Part shown: positions 8,208 to 19,973 of the stretch, in pieces
Position numbering within the stretch: the first letter of the stretch is position 1
How the letters are laid out: every line of letters starts with the position of its first letter
Assembly (NCBI GenBank): GCA_021234155.1
Contig: JAJEKV010000012.1
Location: forward strand, 5,335,789-5,399,788
From: Isoetes taiwanensis
Lineage: Eukaryota; Streptophyta; Lycopodiopsida; Isoetales; Isoetaceae
DNA length: 64,000 nucleotides
Reading direction: 5' to 3'
Position numbers and translations under genes: made by a program
Notes under the pieces: generated by a model
The model's input: only the letters and a program-made list of their open reading frames with translations
Database searches by the model: none
What the model was told of the DNA's origin: nothing

Positions 8208-8719
8208 TAAAACAACAATTTTAACATGCATATGTTTGGTTAAGTTATACATGCTAAAATAGCAATTTTTCGGCCGGGTTTGGTAGGCTTTCACATCCTA
8301 CCAGCTGATCAATACAGGATTGCGCTATTGGATATTGTTTTATGGCTCATTCCGAATGAAGCTTGCAAAAAATTACCATGCATTTTTAGATTTTGAGGCA
8401 GTTATTAAGCAAATTCCAAGGCTTCTAGATCCTTGTGCTAACAAGCAGAAAAGTTTCCCACTTTGGTTTCTCACCACAAGAATCTATGGAGGCCAAAGGC
8501 TGCTGTTATGTTTGTGTATGGGTGTTGCAAACTTTATGACTTTTAGAATAATGGGATCAATCTGCTCTATCTTTATGGTAACTTTTACTTATGTTCTATT
8601 TGTTTTATTGTGATTAAATTCAAAAGCTACAGGTGATTTCTGGTTTGAATTCTAAATTTTTTGTCACACCGGGGGGGGGGCGTCCTAAGGCTCCGAAGGA
8701 GCCAAAAAAATTTTTTTGC

Positions 8720-9332
8720 AACACAAACTATTAACATCCAACATATAAAAATTAAATCCCCCAACACATAACAACCAACACATAACAACCATTCACATTA
8801 ACAACCAACACATAACTATCATTGACATTAATTAACACAATCATTGGGTCCAACACATTTAAATTAAAATCCCCCTTAAACCCCTTTTGGTTTGGGTGCA
8901 TATTCAAACGGGGGATGACGTAGGACAGCGAGAGCCCTCATAATTGTATTTTGCACGTACGAAATCAACACCATATAGTATTCCGCTTGAAATCTTATAG
9001 TATTTTGCGAATCTTGTTATACAGTATAGCAAATTTTGTACTTGCATACCCCACAAACGAGGAACTTTACGTACGGTGTAGATTAAGGAATAAGGGGTGA
9101 ATATGCCTATCCAACAGCTCTCGTTGCCCGGAGTCACCCCCCGTGTGAATATGCACCCAAACCAAAGGGGGTTTAAGGGGGATTTTAATTTAAATGTGTT
9201 GGACCCAATGATTGTGTTAATTAATGTCAATGATAGTTATGTGTTGGTTGTTAATGTCAATGGTTGTTATGTGTTGGTTGTTATGTGTTGGGGGATTTAA
9301 TTTTTATATGTTGGATGTTAATGGTTTGTGTT
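8720..9332. mobile_element. foldback element FB1
   Basis: Inverted arms of about 200 bp (8720-8918 and 9133-9332) enclose ~215 bp. The arms carry CCCCTTTTGGTTTGGGTGCA and GGGGGATTTAAT-type words. The centre is the reverse complement of the centre of FB2 (15251-15632), so both are the same non-autonomous family in opposite orientation. A flank with GGCTCCGAAGGAGCC and an A/T run is shared with FB2. No transposase. Confidence 0.75.
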
Positions 9333-10000
9333 ACACAAGCTCTATACATAGAAAAATATTGCAATGGAATTACATGGAAAATGGGTCATGGGATATGAAA
9401 TAATATTAATACAGTAAAGAACATGGGATACCGACTATATCCCTAGTCGAGCACACCATCTTCTTTGGTAGGTTGCCTTGCAGCCTCAAATACCTTAGAA
9501 ATATACCATGGCCTCCCAGACCATTGAAATATATTTAGAGTCGAAGGCAACCTTATAACAAGTAGAATAGAATAGAATAGAATAACAAACAATAACAATC
9601 ATGAATCTTACGCTTACATTACAAATTGACAAACAAATGTGCAAATAATAATAAAATGTATGCCAATATATATATGCATAATAATATTATTATGTATTCA
9701 GGATACAAATTGAAATTATATTTCAAAACATCCTATAAGTAAGTTTATCCATTGGCAGAGCAAGTTAGCTTATTACAACTTGCAACTTTGATCTCCTGTG
9801 GAATAACCCTTGCCCAACACGCAAATCACAATTATGCAATCATACAACTTGGCAAAACTTACTTCAAAGCTTTCTTCAGGTGGATGCACATGACGAAGAG
9901 GCTTGCAAGTTATGCTTTGAGAGGTATATCCATCTGTTCTTCTTTGAAAGACTAAAATACAAAAAAAGCAAAGAGATTCTCATAAACATAGTACTGGAGC

Positions 10001-12418
10001 TATGATGTTGAAATATGAAATACGATTTCACCTAAGGTTTGGAGGGAATATCAAACGTCTCTACGGCTTTGCCTAAGATTTTAGAATATGAAATACGGGG
10101 GCTCGAACCTCTACCAAAATAATTCAATATCCTAATAAGATTACTTTAACCAATACACCTAGTGAGCTAATGTGATTATTTTTTATCTTGAATCTATGTT
10201 TTTTTTTATAATAACCCATTCAATTGTTTTAGGAATATATGGTCTATGGTTTTAGGAATTGTTATTTTTACATCGATATCAAATCCCCCTGGAACCCCCT
10301 GCTATTTTGCTACATATTCTAAACGAGGTGCACCTGGACTACCACAGTCATCGGATTCGTAGGATCTAGTCATTTATGATTGGAGGCGCCTATGATTTTG
10401 AAATATGAAATACGATTTCACCTAAGGTTTTGAGGGAATATCAAACCTCTATATGGCTTTGCCTAAGATTTTAGAATATGAAATACGGGGGCTCGAACCT
10501 CTACCAAAATAACTCAATATCCTAATAAGATTACTTTAACCAATACACCTAGTGAACTAATGTGATTATTTTTTATCTTGAATCTATGTTTTTTTTTATA
10601 ACAACCCATTCAATTGTTTTGGTTTCAGGAATTGTTATTTTTACATTAATATCAAACCCCCCTGGAACCCCCTGTTATTTTGCCACATATTCTAAACGAG
10701 GTGCATCCTGGACTACCACAGTCGTCGGATTCGTCGATCCTACAACCCAGATTGTATGTTGGGGCCTGTGGGCACCTCTTGTTTCGCTTATAGTCATTTA
10801 TGATTGGAGACGCCTATGATGTTGAAATATGAAATACGATTTCACCTAAGGTTTTGAGGGAATATCAAACCTCTATACGACTTTGCCTAAGATTTTAAAA
10901 TATGAAATACGGGGACTCGAACCTCTACCAAAATAACTCAATATCCTAATAAGATTACTTTAACCAATACAACTAATGAGCTAATGTGATTATTTTTTAT
11001 CTTGAATCTATGTTTTTTTTTATAACAACCCATTCAATTGTTTTAGGAATATATGATCTATGGTTTCAAGAATTGTTATTTTTATATCGATATCAAATCC
11101 CCCTGAAACCCCTGTTATTTTGCCACATATTCTAAACGAGGTGCATCCTGGACTACCACACAAAAAGCCGGATTAAATCAACGATCCTACAACCCAAGTT
11201 TGAATATGTTGTTGGGGCTGTGGGCACCTCTTGTTTCGCTTATAGTCATTTATGATTGGAGACGCCTATGATGTTGAAATATGAAATACGATTTCACCTA
11301 AGGTTTTGAGGGAATATCAAACCTCTATACGACTTTGCCTAAGATTTTAAAATATGAAATACGGGGACTCGAACCTCTACCAAAATAACTCAATATCCTA
11401 ATAAGATTACTTTAACCAATACAACTAATGAGCTAATGTGATTATTTTTTATCTTGAATCTATGTTTTTTTTTATAACAACCCATTCAATTGTTTTAGGA
11501 ATATATGATCTATGGTTTCAGGAATTGTTATTTTTATATCGATATCAAATCCCCCTGAAACCCCTGCTATTTTGCTACATATTCTAAACGATGTGCATCC
11601 TGGACTACCACAGTCATCGGATTCGTCGATCCTACGACCCAGATTGTATGTTGGGGGCTGTGGGCACCTCTTGTTTCGCTTATAGTCATTTATGATTGGA
11701 GACGCCTATGATGTTGAAATATGAAATACGATTTCACCTAAGGTTTTGAGGGAATATCAAACCTCTATACGACTTTGCCTAAGATTTTAAAATATGAAAT
11801 ACGGGGACTCGAACCTCTACCAAAATAACTCAATATCCTAATAAGATTACTTTAATCAATACAACTAATGAAGTAATGTAATTATTTTTTATCTTGAATC
11901 TATGTTTTTTTATAACAACCCATTCAATTGTTTTAGGAATATATGGTCTATGGTTTCAGGAATTGTTATTTTTATATCGATATCAAATCCCTCTGAAACC
12001 CCTGCTATTTTTACTACATATTCTAAACGAGGTGCATCTGGACTACCACAGTCGTCGGATTCGTAGGATCTAGTTATTTATGATTGGAGGCGCCTATGAT
12101 TTTGAAATATGAAATACGATTTCACCTAAGGTTTTGAGGGAATATCAAACCTCTATATGGCTTTGCCTAAGATTTTAGAATATGAAATACGGGAGCTCGA
12201 ACCTCTACCAAAATAACTCAATATCCTAATAAGATTACTTTAACCAATACACCTAGTGAACTAATATGATTATTTTTTATCTTGAATCTATGTTTTTTTT
12301 TTTTATAACAACCCATTCAATTATTTTAGGGATACATGGTCTATGGTTTCAGGAATTGTTATTTTTACATCGATATCAAATCCCCCTGGAACCCCTGTTA
12401 TTTTACTACATATTGGAC
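10001..12418. repeat. six-copy tandem array, ~390-460 bp unit, with tRNA-like boxes
   Basis: Units start at about 10001, 10391, 10815, 11277, 11707 and 12095, each opening with TATGAT(G/T)TTGAAATATG. Lengths differ because a 40-70 bp segment is present in the long units only. On the minus strand every unit carries an A-box-like TAGCTCACTAGG (some copies altered) followed ~60 bases later by a B-box-like GGTTCGAGCCC, so the unit probably contains a tRNA-derived SINE sequence. The last copy is truncated at 12418. Confidence 0.85.
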
Positions 12419-12469
12419 GCAAAAGAAAGTAAGCAATGTGCCTTGCATAGTGTTAAGTACTAAAGGGAC

Positions 12470-12556
12470 TTAGCATGCATGCACTGTGTGCATGCATAGC
12501 AAAGTGCATGCATTGCATGCATGCATGCATCGTGTGCATGCATGCAATTGCATGCG
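12470..12556. repeat. GCATGC-rich alternating purine/pyrimidine tract
   Basis: Dense GCATGC and TGCATGCA words, self-complementary at many registers. Confidence 0.8.
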
Positions 12557-12719
12557 TGTATGCCAAAACCATAGGTGCGGAGTGCAAACTAACAACAAAT
12601 ACAACACGCGCTCTATGAATACTGTTGGCATACCTTCATACAAATACAATAATAGAATCATATGCAAATCATAGCAAAATGGCCGTATAATTATACGTTT
12701 TGTGCGAAGAACCATTTTT

Positions 12720-13886
12720 TATAATATACGTGTCAAGAAAAATATTTTTTCAAATAAAGTTTTTGGTATGAGGGTAAAAAGCATATGTATCAATGCTAGC
12801 GCTATCCTCAACCCAGAAATATTAGCGATGCAATTTTTAAGAACAGAAACTACACTGCTTTATATAGGTAGTCATGTGGAAACACTATCGACGTACAACA
12901 ATGTTGAAACAAGAGAATGTCACCTAAAGCGACATTTTTGCCATATGAAAACCACTTACATTACATTCTATGGGCAGAATGTTGAGTAAATGTGTAGAAT
13001 GTTAGGTAAATGTCTAGAAATTGAATGCAAGATCTATTAAACATTCCTTAAAAGAATCACTGCCATGTGTCAACACACGATTAGATAGGGAGGCAAAATG
13101 TAATGTAATATAACTTATTTTTTCGTTTCATGCCTGGATAAAGAGCAAACCTTGATTGACATATTTTGTGGATATGCCAGAATATGCTTCAAACAATCTA
13201 AATTGCCAGCTCTATAACTGGTCTTAGCCGAAGATTTGCCTATGGCAGATGGGGTCCACCAAGGAGGGGTCGATTCTTCAGATTCTCCATTATTTTGTAA
13301 AGATTCCTTGAAATCTTTGAAGATTCTTTTTATTCCCTTAAATTCTTTGAAAAAATACCTAAGATTCCTTCGTAATCTGTGAGATTCTCTAAGCTTCTTT
13401 TGAACACGATGGCACGATGTTCCACTATGATGAAGTGATGCCACCACTACTCTTTGGGAAACTTTCGACGATTAGGTCCAATGGCATTAGTTCCACTCAG
13501 TTCTGACATATCCATTGCAAGTTACGACTATTTGAAGCATTTGTATGCATTTATGCAACCTTAATTGATGCTAGTAACGAATGCTAGGGGTTGCCGAGCT
13601 GTAGCAATTGTAATTCATGTTGGAACATGTAGTAGTCCTTAGATAGGAAGGAGGAATTAGCAACTATTTGTCATGTCAGAACATAGCAATTCGTAGAAGT
13701 GAGGGAGGGTGCATCGTAAGGTACTGAATCATCTTAGCAATCTATGTGCCTTTGCTTTCAACATCCCTTTTTGAGGCAATGCGTTGCCAAATGGAACCTT
13801 CATATGGATGAATCATACTATGGAAAAAGAAAGACCAAAACATAAACTTCTATAACCCGATTGGGTTCCCATGGATGTTAAAAACC
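12720..13886. other. no supported gene
   Basis: Only short frames. The basic 110-codon minus-strand frame at 13115-13447 reads through an imperfect AGATTC(C/T)TT repeat and is not credible. Confidence 0.5.
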
Positions 13887-13922
13887 TCTTATCTTATCTT
13901 ATCTTATCTTATCTTATCTTAT
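13887..13922. repeat. (TTATC)n microsatellite
   Basis: About seven perfect pentamers. The preceding CCATGGATGTTAAAAACC resembles the 3' end of the SINE near 44.3 kb, so this may be a SINE tail. Confidence 0.8.
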
Positions 13923-14047
13923 AGAAAAAGACCATGCATTTATGCATTTATATAAAAAGCACTATGAGAATATTGCCTAAATGGGTTGATGAACATAAGA
14001 AGCCTTATGAATCATATTTACACAATGGAAATGTCTAATAGAGTGTG

Positions 14048-14200
14048 TGACTTTTACGTTGAGCTCATTTCATTAGCTTATTTAACTCTATACATATCCA
14101 TTGGGCACCTTCGTAACTCTATATGTTGGATGTAACAATGGGCCCAATGGATGCGTATAGAGTTAAATAAGCTAATAAAAAGAGCTCACTGTAAAAGTCA
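14048..14200. repeat. hairpin element, 59-bp arms
   Basis: Arms 14048-14106 and 14142-14200 are inverted copies with a few mismatches around a 35-base loop. Probably a MITE remnant. Confidence 0.75.
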
Positions 14201-14206
14201 CAAGAT

Positions 14207-14327
14207 ATTATGCAGGCAAGAACATCTATATCAATACTTCGAGTTTTTAGACATCCAATGGGCCCAAAGTATAAGAATCTTGGGCATCTTCGTAATTCGA
14301 AATCAATATAAGATGTTCTTGCATAAT
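14207..14327. repeat. second hairpin, ~40-bp arms
   Basis: Arms about 14207-14245 and 14287-14327 (TATTATGCA...AAGAACATCT words inverted). It directly follows the previous hairpin, so the two may be one larger foldback element. Confidence 0.6.
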
Positions 14328-14356
14328 ATAATGAAAATTTCGAAAACAATAGGTAC

Positions 14357-15020
14357 TTATAGAGAAATAATTCCCCATAGATCATAGTCAAGATGGCTTG
14401 GAAGGACATAATCCTGCATATCTCTTTCCATAAGAGCAATCTCCTCTAGTGTAGATCCTTGCCATGATAATTTGCAGTCATTTGACAACTGTGGTTGGCA
14501 ATATCCAATGCTACGGGATTAAAACTTGCATATTCATAAACCTGTATTGCAAGCGAAAAAGAGAAGTTACTCCTGCATACATTCAATGTGCCATAAAGTT
14601 TATGAAGAAACTGCTTAACAAAATCAAACCCCTTAAAATGCTACTACAAATTATTCAGGCATTAGAAAACTAATGCACTTCAATCACTTAGAATGGAAGT
14701 AAAAAACCTTGATTTTTCATCCAACATTATATTTCCATATTGCATGTCATTATGACAAAAGCCAATTTTCTTCCCAAACCTGGACATGTGCTTCTGTAGC
14801 TCCATAATCTCATAAGAAATATTATGCAAGCCAAATTCCTTTATGATTTGATGATCCCCATCTCTACAACTTTGTTTACCCAATCACTGTAGAAAGAAAA
14901 AGACAATAAATAACAGGATACAAAGATCAAGCAAAGACATCAACCTCACACTAACGGTCTCCAGATGTTCCTGGCACATCAAGTTGACGGAACTTCCACA
15001 ATTAAGCAACTTGGAAATAT
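14357..15020 (-). pseudogene. choline/ethanolamine kinase pseudogene with introns retained
   Basis: Three minus-strand exon remnants. Exon a (~15020-14956) encodes FRQLDVPGTSGD. Exon b (14886-14708) opens with DWVNKVVEM and carries the Brenner-type catalytic motif HNDMQYGNIMLDE. Exon c (14541-14357) carries YEYASFNPVALDIANH, equivalent to the IDYEY motif, and a C-terminal part ending near SHLDYDLWGIIS. These are hallmarks of choline/ethanolamine kinases, which phosphorylate choline in phospholipid synthesis. Donor and acceptor sites remain (CAAG/GTTTTT; TTTCTTTCTACAG; GCAATACAG), so it arose from genomic DNA and not from mRNA. Exon b has a frameshift, exon c a stop and deletion, and the N-terminal part is missing. 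Not functional. Confidence 0.7.
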
Positions 15021-15250
15021 CTAATATATATAAAGTTTGTTTGATACATGAATGTTAGAGAGAATTGATGAACAGTAATGCAAAAAGAGAATGACTTACA
15101 CTTGCAAGCAAAAATTCTTCAAGTCGAAGCTATACATGCCCTGTCACAAGCTATACATGCCCTGTTGAAAGAATCTAATAGAGTATTCAAGATCACAACT
15201 AGGACCAAGTTATGCAATCCTAGACATCATAGAAGTCAATTAGTATTCAA

Positions 15251-15632
15251 ACCATTACACCCAACACTTTAAATTAAATCCCCCCTAAAACCCCCTTTGG
15301 TTTGAGTGCATATTCACACGGGGGTGACTCCGAGCAACGAGATCTGTTGGATGGGCATATTCATGACTTATTCTTTGATTTGGACCGTAGATAGCGATCC
15401 TCGTTTGTGGGGTATGCTTATAGAAGTTTTTTTATACTGTATAATGAGAGTTGCGAGATACTATAAGGTTTGAGGCAATGTACTCAATGGTGTTGATTTC
15501 ATGTATGTATTATACTGTTTTAGAGGGTATAAAAGGGGCTCTCGCTGCTCTACATCACCCCCCGTGTGAATATACACTCAAACCAAAGGGGGTTTTAGGG
15601 GGGATTTAATTTAAAGTGTTTGGTGTAATGGT
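15251..15632. mobile_element. foldback element FB2
   Basis: Inverted arms (about 15251-15330 and 15560-15632) share the CCCCCTTTGGTTTGAGTGCA word with FB1, and the centre is the reverse complement of the FB1 centre. On the plus strand the centre contains GGGTATAAAAGGGGCTCTCG, a good TATA box, near 15523-15545. FB1 has lost it. Confidence 0.75.
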
Positions 15633-15865
15633 TTGTGTTAACTAACAAATTTTTTGGCCCCTCCGGGACCTTGGGGATGGTGTAGAGATGGATGAAGAAA
15701 GTTGATGTATCCAACCAACCATAATGACAACACATCATTATGGGCAAGTGGTGGTTGCGCTAATGGTGGCGAGACTAATTGAACTTGATCTTCATTTATT
15801 GGGTTCTTTGGTACAGTAATAATGTTTGGATGAACATCATGTTGACTTCAAGTATTGGAGGAATG

Positions 15866-16177
15866 TCATGTGGAATTGATGGATTGGGAGATTCTATATA
15901 TAGTCTGCATGAACATAAAGGAAAGAAATTGGTTAGATTGATATTAATTTAGAAAATAGAATTTTACTAGTGAAATAAAATTGAATCAAATCAAAGTTTT
16001 TGACATTGATATGCTCTAGAATAATGTTTTATTCACAAACCTTTAGTTGCGAAATAAAATTGAATCAAATAAAAGCTTTAGACATTGATATGCTCGACAA
16101 TAATGTTTTATTCACAAACCATTGCATGGAAGACAACAACATCCATGTTACTTGCAGTAACAATTGGTGAGGTTCAT
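15866..16177. repeat. right arm of the 312-bp inverted repeat
   Basis: Reverse complement of 7896-8207 with about three mismatches. The 7.7 kb between the arms holds FB1, the tandem array, the hairpins, the choline kinase pseudogene and FB2. No target duplication was found outside the arms. Confidence 0.85.
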
Positions 16178-16875
16178 ATAATAGGTGAAGAGAATCGGCC
16201 AGTTTGGTGATGTGGAGTAGGTTTCTTGTAATAGTCGGTGAAGCGAGATTAAGGGTAGAGGTTTTGAAGCAAGCTTGCTCTGTTCTATTCTATTCTATTC
16301 TGTTAGCATTCCACGTGTTATTACTTCACCTACAGCTATTTCTCTTTCACAATGAAACCATTGTTTATCAAACCATATGATTTTGGATGCTCCATCTCTA
16401 GCTTAAATGTAATGCATGATTTACCTTCTGGATCGATTAAAGTTCCAAACCTACAATATAAATGCATTCTTATGGCCACTGTTTGACTGATCTGCACAAC
16501 TCAGAAAAGGGCATGGAATAATCCGCCTGTTGTGTGCACAAGAATCCGTTTGTTGATTGACGCCGAAGGCTGGCTGCTATGAACAATCCGGCAGGCCAGG
16601 AATATCTAAGAAGTTGGAAGCAAACAAAGAGCCTAAACTTAAACTCTTTTTGAATCTGCAAAAAATCTTAGAACAGACAAAGGGAAGGAAACAAAGGCGG
16701 GTTTTGCAGCATTGCATTGTAGAACCAGGAAACCAATACCTTGTAAAAAAAACCATTATGCTAACTAAAGAAACATTAAAAAAACAAATACCTTTGTAAG
16801 TTTGAGCAAAAAATCCACCTCGTGATAACCTTCTGTCAGCAAAAATCCAATCTGGCAACATGAATCTAAGAGGGC
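16178..16875. other. no supported gene
   Basis: Includes a short TTCTA repeat near 16275-16300 that mirrors a TAGAA repeat near 9565. The minus-strand frames around 16.5-16.7 kb have no recognisable domain. Confidence 0.4.
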
Positions 16876-17005
16876 AAGTACACATGCACATGCACATGCA
16901 CTTGGACATGCACAGTACACATGCACATGCACATATGCATAGACATGCATATGCACACACATGCACATGCACATGCACCTGCATACACATGCGCAGTGTT
17001 CATGC
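16876..17005. repeat. CATGCA microsatellite
   Basis: Many ACATGC / CATGCA hexamers with interruptions. The His/Met-rich frames across it are repeat artefacts. Confidence 0.85.
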
Positions 17006-17182
17006 ACAAACACATGCAGAGAAAGACAACCACCCTCGGATTGTTTCAACCAACGAAAATTACCATAAAGGGTGCACTCTAGAAATAATACAACAACGAA
17101 ATCATAGAAAAACCATATGAAAAAACGTACAAAAAACTAAAAGTAACCCCTTGTTATTATGCTAGATATTAGAACCATCCTT

Positions 17183-17214
17183 AGGCCCCAAAGGGGCCAA
17201 AAAAATTTTTGGAC
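17183..17214. repeat. partial FB-type terminus
   Basis: TTAGGCCCCAAAGGGGCC followed by an A/T run matches the flanks of FB1 and FB2 and is probably a third, broken copy. Confidence 0.4.
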
Positions 17215-17371
17215 CCATGCACATCCCTAGGCCATCTTTGTTTTCTTTCAATTTCCATACACATTTCGTACAACATTCGCACATATTTCGTATAACATTT
17301 ATATTTATTCCGTACAGAACATGTAGCTTATTAATAATAATATATTAATATAGCACATCGAACCATTGAAA

Positions 17372-17470
17372 GGGGCATCAAACATATTAAGAAATTAAAC
17401 CATTAAATTAAACTCCTCCAATTTAATAGTTTAATTTAATGGTTTAATTTCTTAACATGTTTGATGCCTC
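17372..17470. repeat. AT-rich hairpin, 42-bp arms
   Basis: Arms 17372-17413 and 17429-17470 match with about two differences around a 15-base loop. Confidence 0.8.
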
Positions 17471-18440
17471 TTGAACATGCCATCGAAGCAGTTGTGATAA
17501 TCGTGGACGACGCTCAGGGGACAGAGAGAGCATGTTTAAGCCAGTGCTAAATCGCAAAAAATCTGCTAAAATGCTACAAAAACGCCTTGTATTTTTTTTT
17601 TTTGCGACGTGGCGATAACATGTCAAAAACCTGGATATACTATGGATAGATCAACAGGCTATGCTTTGCCCACAGGTTAGTTATTTGCCAGCATGCTTTT
17701 CTTCAATTTAATCTGTAAATGCAGCCAAGTGTATACGGATGCAAATGTGATTCCTATTTTCTGATGATAATTCCTATGAGCTCCTACATTGTTACCGCGT
17801 TACATACTTTGTTATCTTTGTATACCTTTGCAGCTAAGTATTGGTGTTCCTTGTCAAAATCAGTTATTCAACATTCTCGCTGCATGTTGTTGCTCAGAAG
17901 TTCACATGCATAGTATATCGCTTTGTGTAGTTGCTTAACCAGTTAAGGCATTGCTATGTTTGCCTATTAATATAGTTGCAAAGTTAGTATGGTGCTGCAC
18001 GATGTTGCTTAATTGCTCAGTGGTGTAGTTTGTAGCTTCAAGAACGTTGCTTAGTGGTTTGAGCGATGCTGGAGCGCTACTGTAGCTAGTATACTTTTAG
18101 GAAGCCCTTTTCATGGTGGGTTATACAAGGCTAGCCGTTGGAGAGGCAATGTGAATGTGTAACTGGTACTAGTTCATTCTTCAAGAGATCATATCGCAGG
18201 TAAGTGCTTTCAAGTTTAGGAAATGGTCATTATGAACCAAATGCATAATGTTGAACAAGTTTATTGCTTCTAGGAATATTATTTGGTAAAAGTGAAAGGG
18301 CTTAGGCACAAAATCTGCCTATTTAATTAATAAGATGATTTTTATTATGCCCATTTCAGAAAGTAAAGAACTATTGTTTACTGTTTGCACACCAATATTG
18401 CTTTGCCTCAGTACATCTGTGTTCAAATTGCTTTTTGGCT

Positions 18441-18521
18441 GGTGGTTTTGATCAGAGCAACTCGAAATCTGTATAACAGAGGTGGTTTTGATCAGAGCAA
18501 CTCGAAACCTCTATAATAGAG
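18441..18521. repeat. 41-bp direct duplication
   Basis: Two adjoining copies of a segment starting GTGGTTTTGATCAGAGCAAC, three differences. It sits at the upstream edge of the amidase pseudogene. Confidence 0.75.
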
Positions 18522-18539
18522 ATACGAAATCAAGAGGAT

Positions 18540-19175
18540 TTTCAAATGGAATTTCTAGGTGGATCTGCGGCTGCAGTCGCTTCAGGTATTTGTTCTGCAG
18601 TTCTTAGGGTTGACGGTGGGTGCATGCTTTTGGATTTTGAAGATTGATGTGAACCTCAATTATTGATTGTAGATCCCATCTTTTCCAGAATTTGTAAGAA
18701 TATAAGAATGCCAGCGGGTCTTTATGGAATTGTTCGTATGAAGGGCATATATGGATGTATCTCTTTTTCTGGGTTAGTGTTGGTTTGATCTATTTTGTTC
18801 AACATTATTGTGTGTTGTGGTTGGCAGTGTGCTTACTTTAAATTGGATAGTGGGTAGTATTGGTGTCCTTGCATCTTCTATTGAGGATGCTATGATTGTG
18901 CAAGTGTCATTTGTTGATATTTCTATGAACATATTTAATTGTTAATGTTCGTAGCATAGTTGTAACTTATGCTTAGGTATTCTGCTATACAAGGGCATTT
19001 TCCAGAAGATTGGGTTGTATCAGTTCCTTTCCTGTAGATCACTCATCCATGTTTCCTGTGTCACTTATGTCCCTTGAAATTAGGACACGTTTGACCTGTG
19101 ATCTTGTGGACATTGATAGAATTGTCAAGTTGGTTGATGGTCTGAAGCTGGCAAAATTCTAAATTAAAGAATGAA
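18540..19175 (+). pseudogene. amidase / fatty acid amide hydrolase-like pseudogene
   Basis: Four exon-like pieces match the amidase-signature core of plant FAAH-type enzymes. 18553-18620 encodes GGSAAAVASGICSAVL then RVDGG. 18689-18772 encodes MPAGLYGIVRMKGIYG. 18828-18900 encodes VGSIGVLASSIEDAMIV. 18977-19038 encodes YSAIQGHFPEDWV. Introns with usable AG acceptors (CTTTTCCAG, GGTTGGCAG) lie between them. A trace of GLKLAKF follows near 19135. The family needs a Ser-Ser-Lys triad. Here the SSSG run is replaced by SAAA and the Gly-Ser-Val-Arg nucleophile region reads CKNIR, so it cannot be active. N- and C-terminal parts are missing. Confidence 0.6.
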
Positions 19176-19810
19176 AATTGCACTTGCAAGTTGCAGCGCG
19201 TTATCCTTTAGCAATTTGTCATTCCTTCTATTCTGTTTGGATTCGTTGAGTTTCAAACCTCAATCTTGACTTGGAAGTTTTTGCTCCAAAGCATATAAAT
19301 ATGCATTGTGTCTTGTATGCAACATGATTCTAGATGATTATGGAGCTGCGTATTTTATTAAAGTTTAAATTTCTGTGCAAGTACTTACTGGTTGAAACAT
19401 TATTGATGGGGATCCTTGTGTCAAAACTTGGATAGGAATACAAATGTGCATGTCCAAGTGTCAATTGTTACACAAATTACAAATCTTTATAGACCTTCAC
19501 GTCTCTCCAGACAACATTTTCGAAATGCATTTTGGCCATTGATGGCATGTTCGGATCTTATACATGATATGGAAATGTTTAGGCTCAAGCTCCTTTCAAC
19601 CATAGTCCTTGCAAGAATACTAAATGCCGCAAATGGACTCTACTTAATTTCTTCTTCTGCATGAAGGTTGTTTAATGAGAGTGGTGGTAGGACGTGTATT
19701 TATGAATGTAATATGACTCTATTGCTTGATGGATGTATACATCATTTGCTTGCATTCTAGAACTAAAATCACGATTTCAACCGAACACAAAAACCCCTTT
19801 CACTAAAGGA
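19176..19810. other. no supported gene
   Basis: The region could hold further degenerate amidase exons, but none was recognisable. Confidence 0.4.
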
Positions 19811-19973
19811 TTAAGGAGTAGATAACGCCTTGGGCCGAGGGTGTTACTGAAAAAAAAATTTGAGGGCCATCAAAATGGCGAGGGTGTGCGCGTAGCACAC
19901 GCCCGAGCCATTTTGATGGCCCGAAAATTTTTTTTGAAGTAACACCCGAGGGCCAGGGCGTTATCGCCCTTAA
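19811..19973. mobile_element. hairpin MITE bordered by TTAA
   Basis: An almost complete foldback: 19815-19889 pairs with 19893-19969 (GATAACGCC, GGGCCATCAAAATGGC and their complements). TTAA stands at 19811-19814 and at 19970-19973. The second TTAA is also the left border of the next element. Confidence 0.7.

Noticed and set aside
10001-12418. Possible tRNA genes in the tandem units
   Set aside because: Only A- and B-box-like words are present; acceptor and anticodon stems do not form a tRNA. A SINE-derived unit is the better reading.
13115-13447. Basic 110-codon minus-strand frame
   Set aside because: It arises from imperfect AGATTC repeats; the Phe/Lys-rich repetition is not protein-like.
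16577-17120. His/Met/Cys-rich frames
   Set aside because: They are translations of the CATGCA microsatellite.
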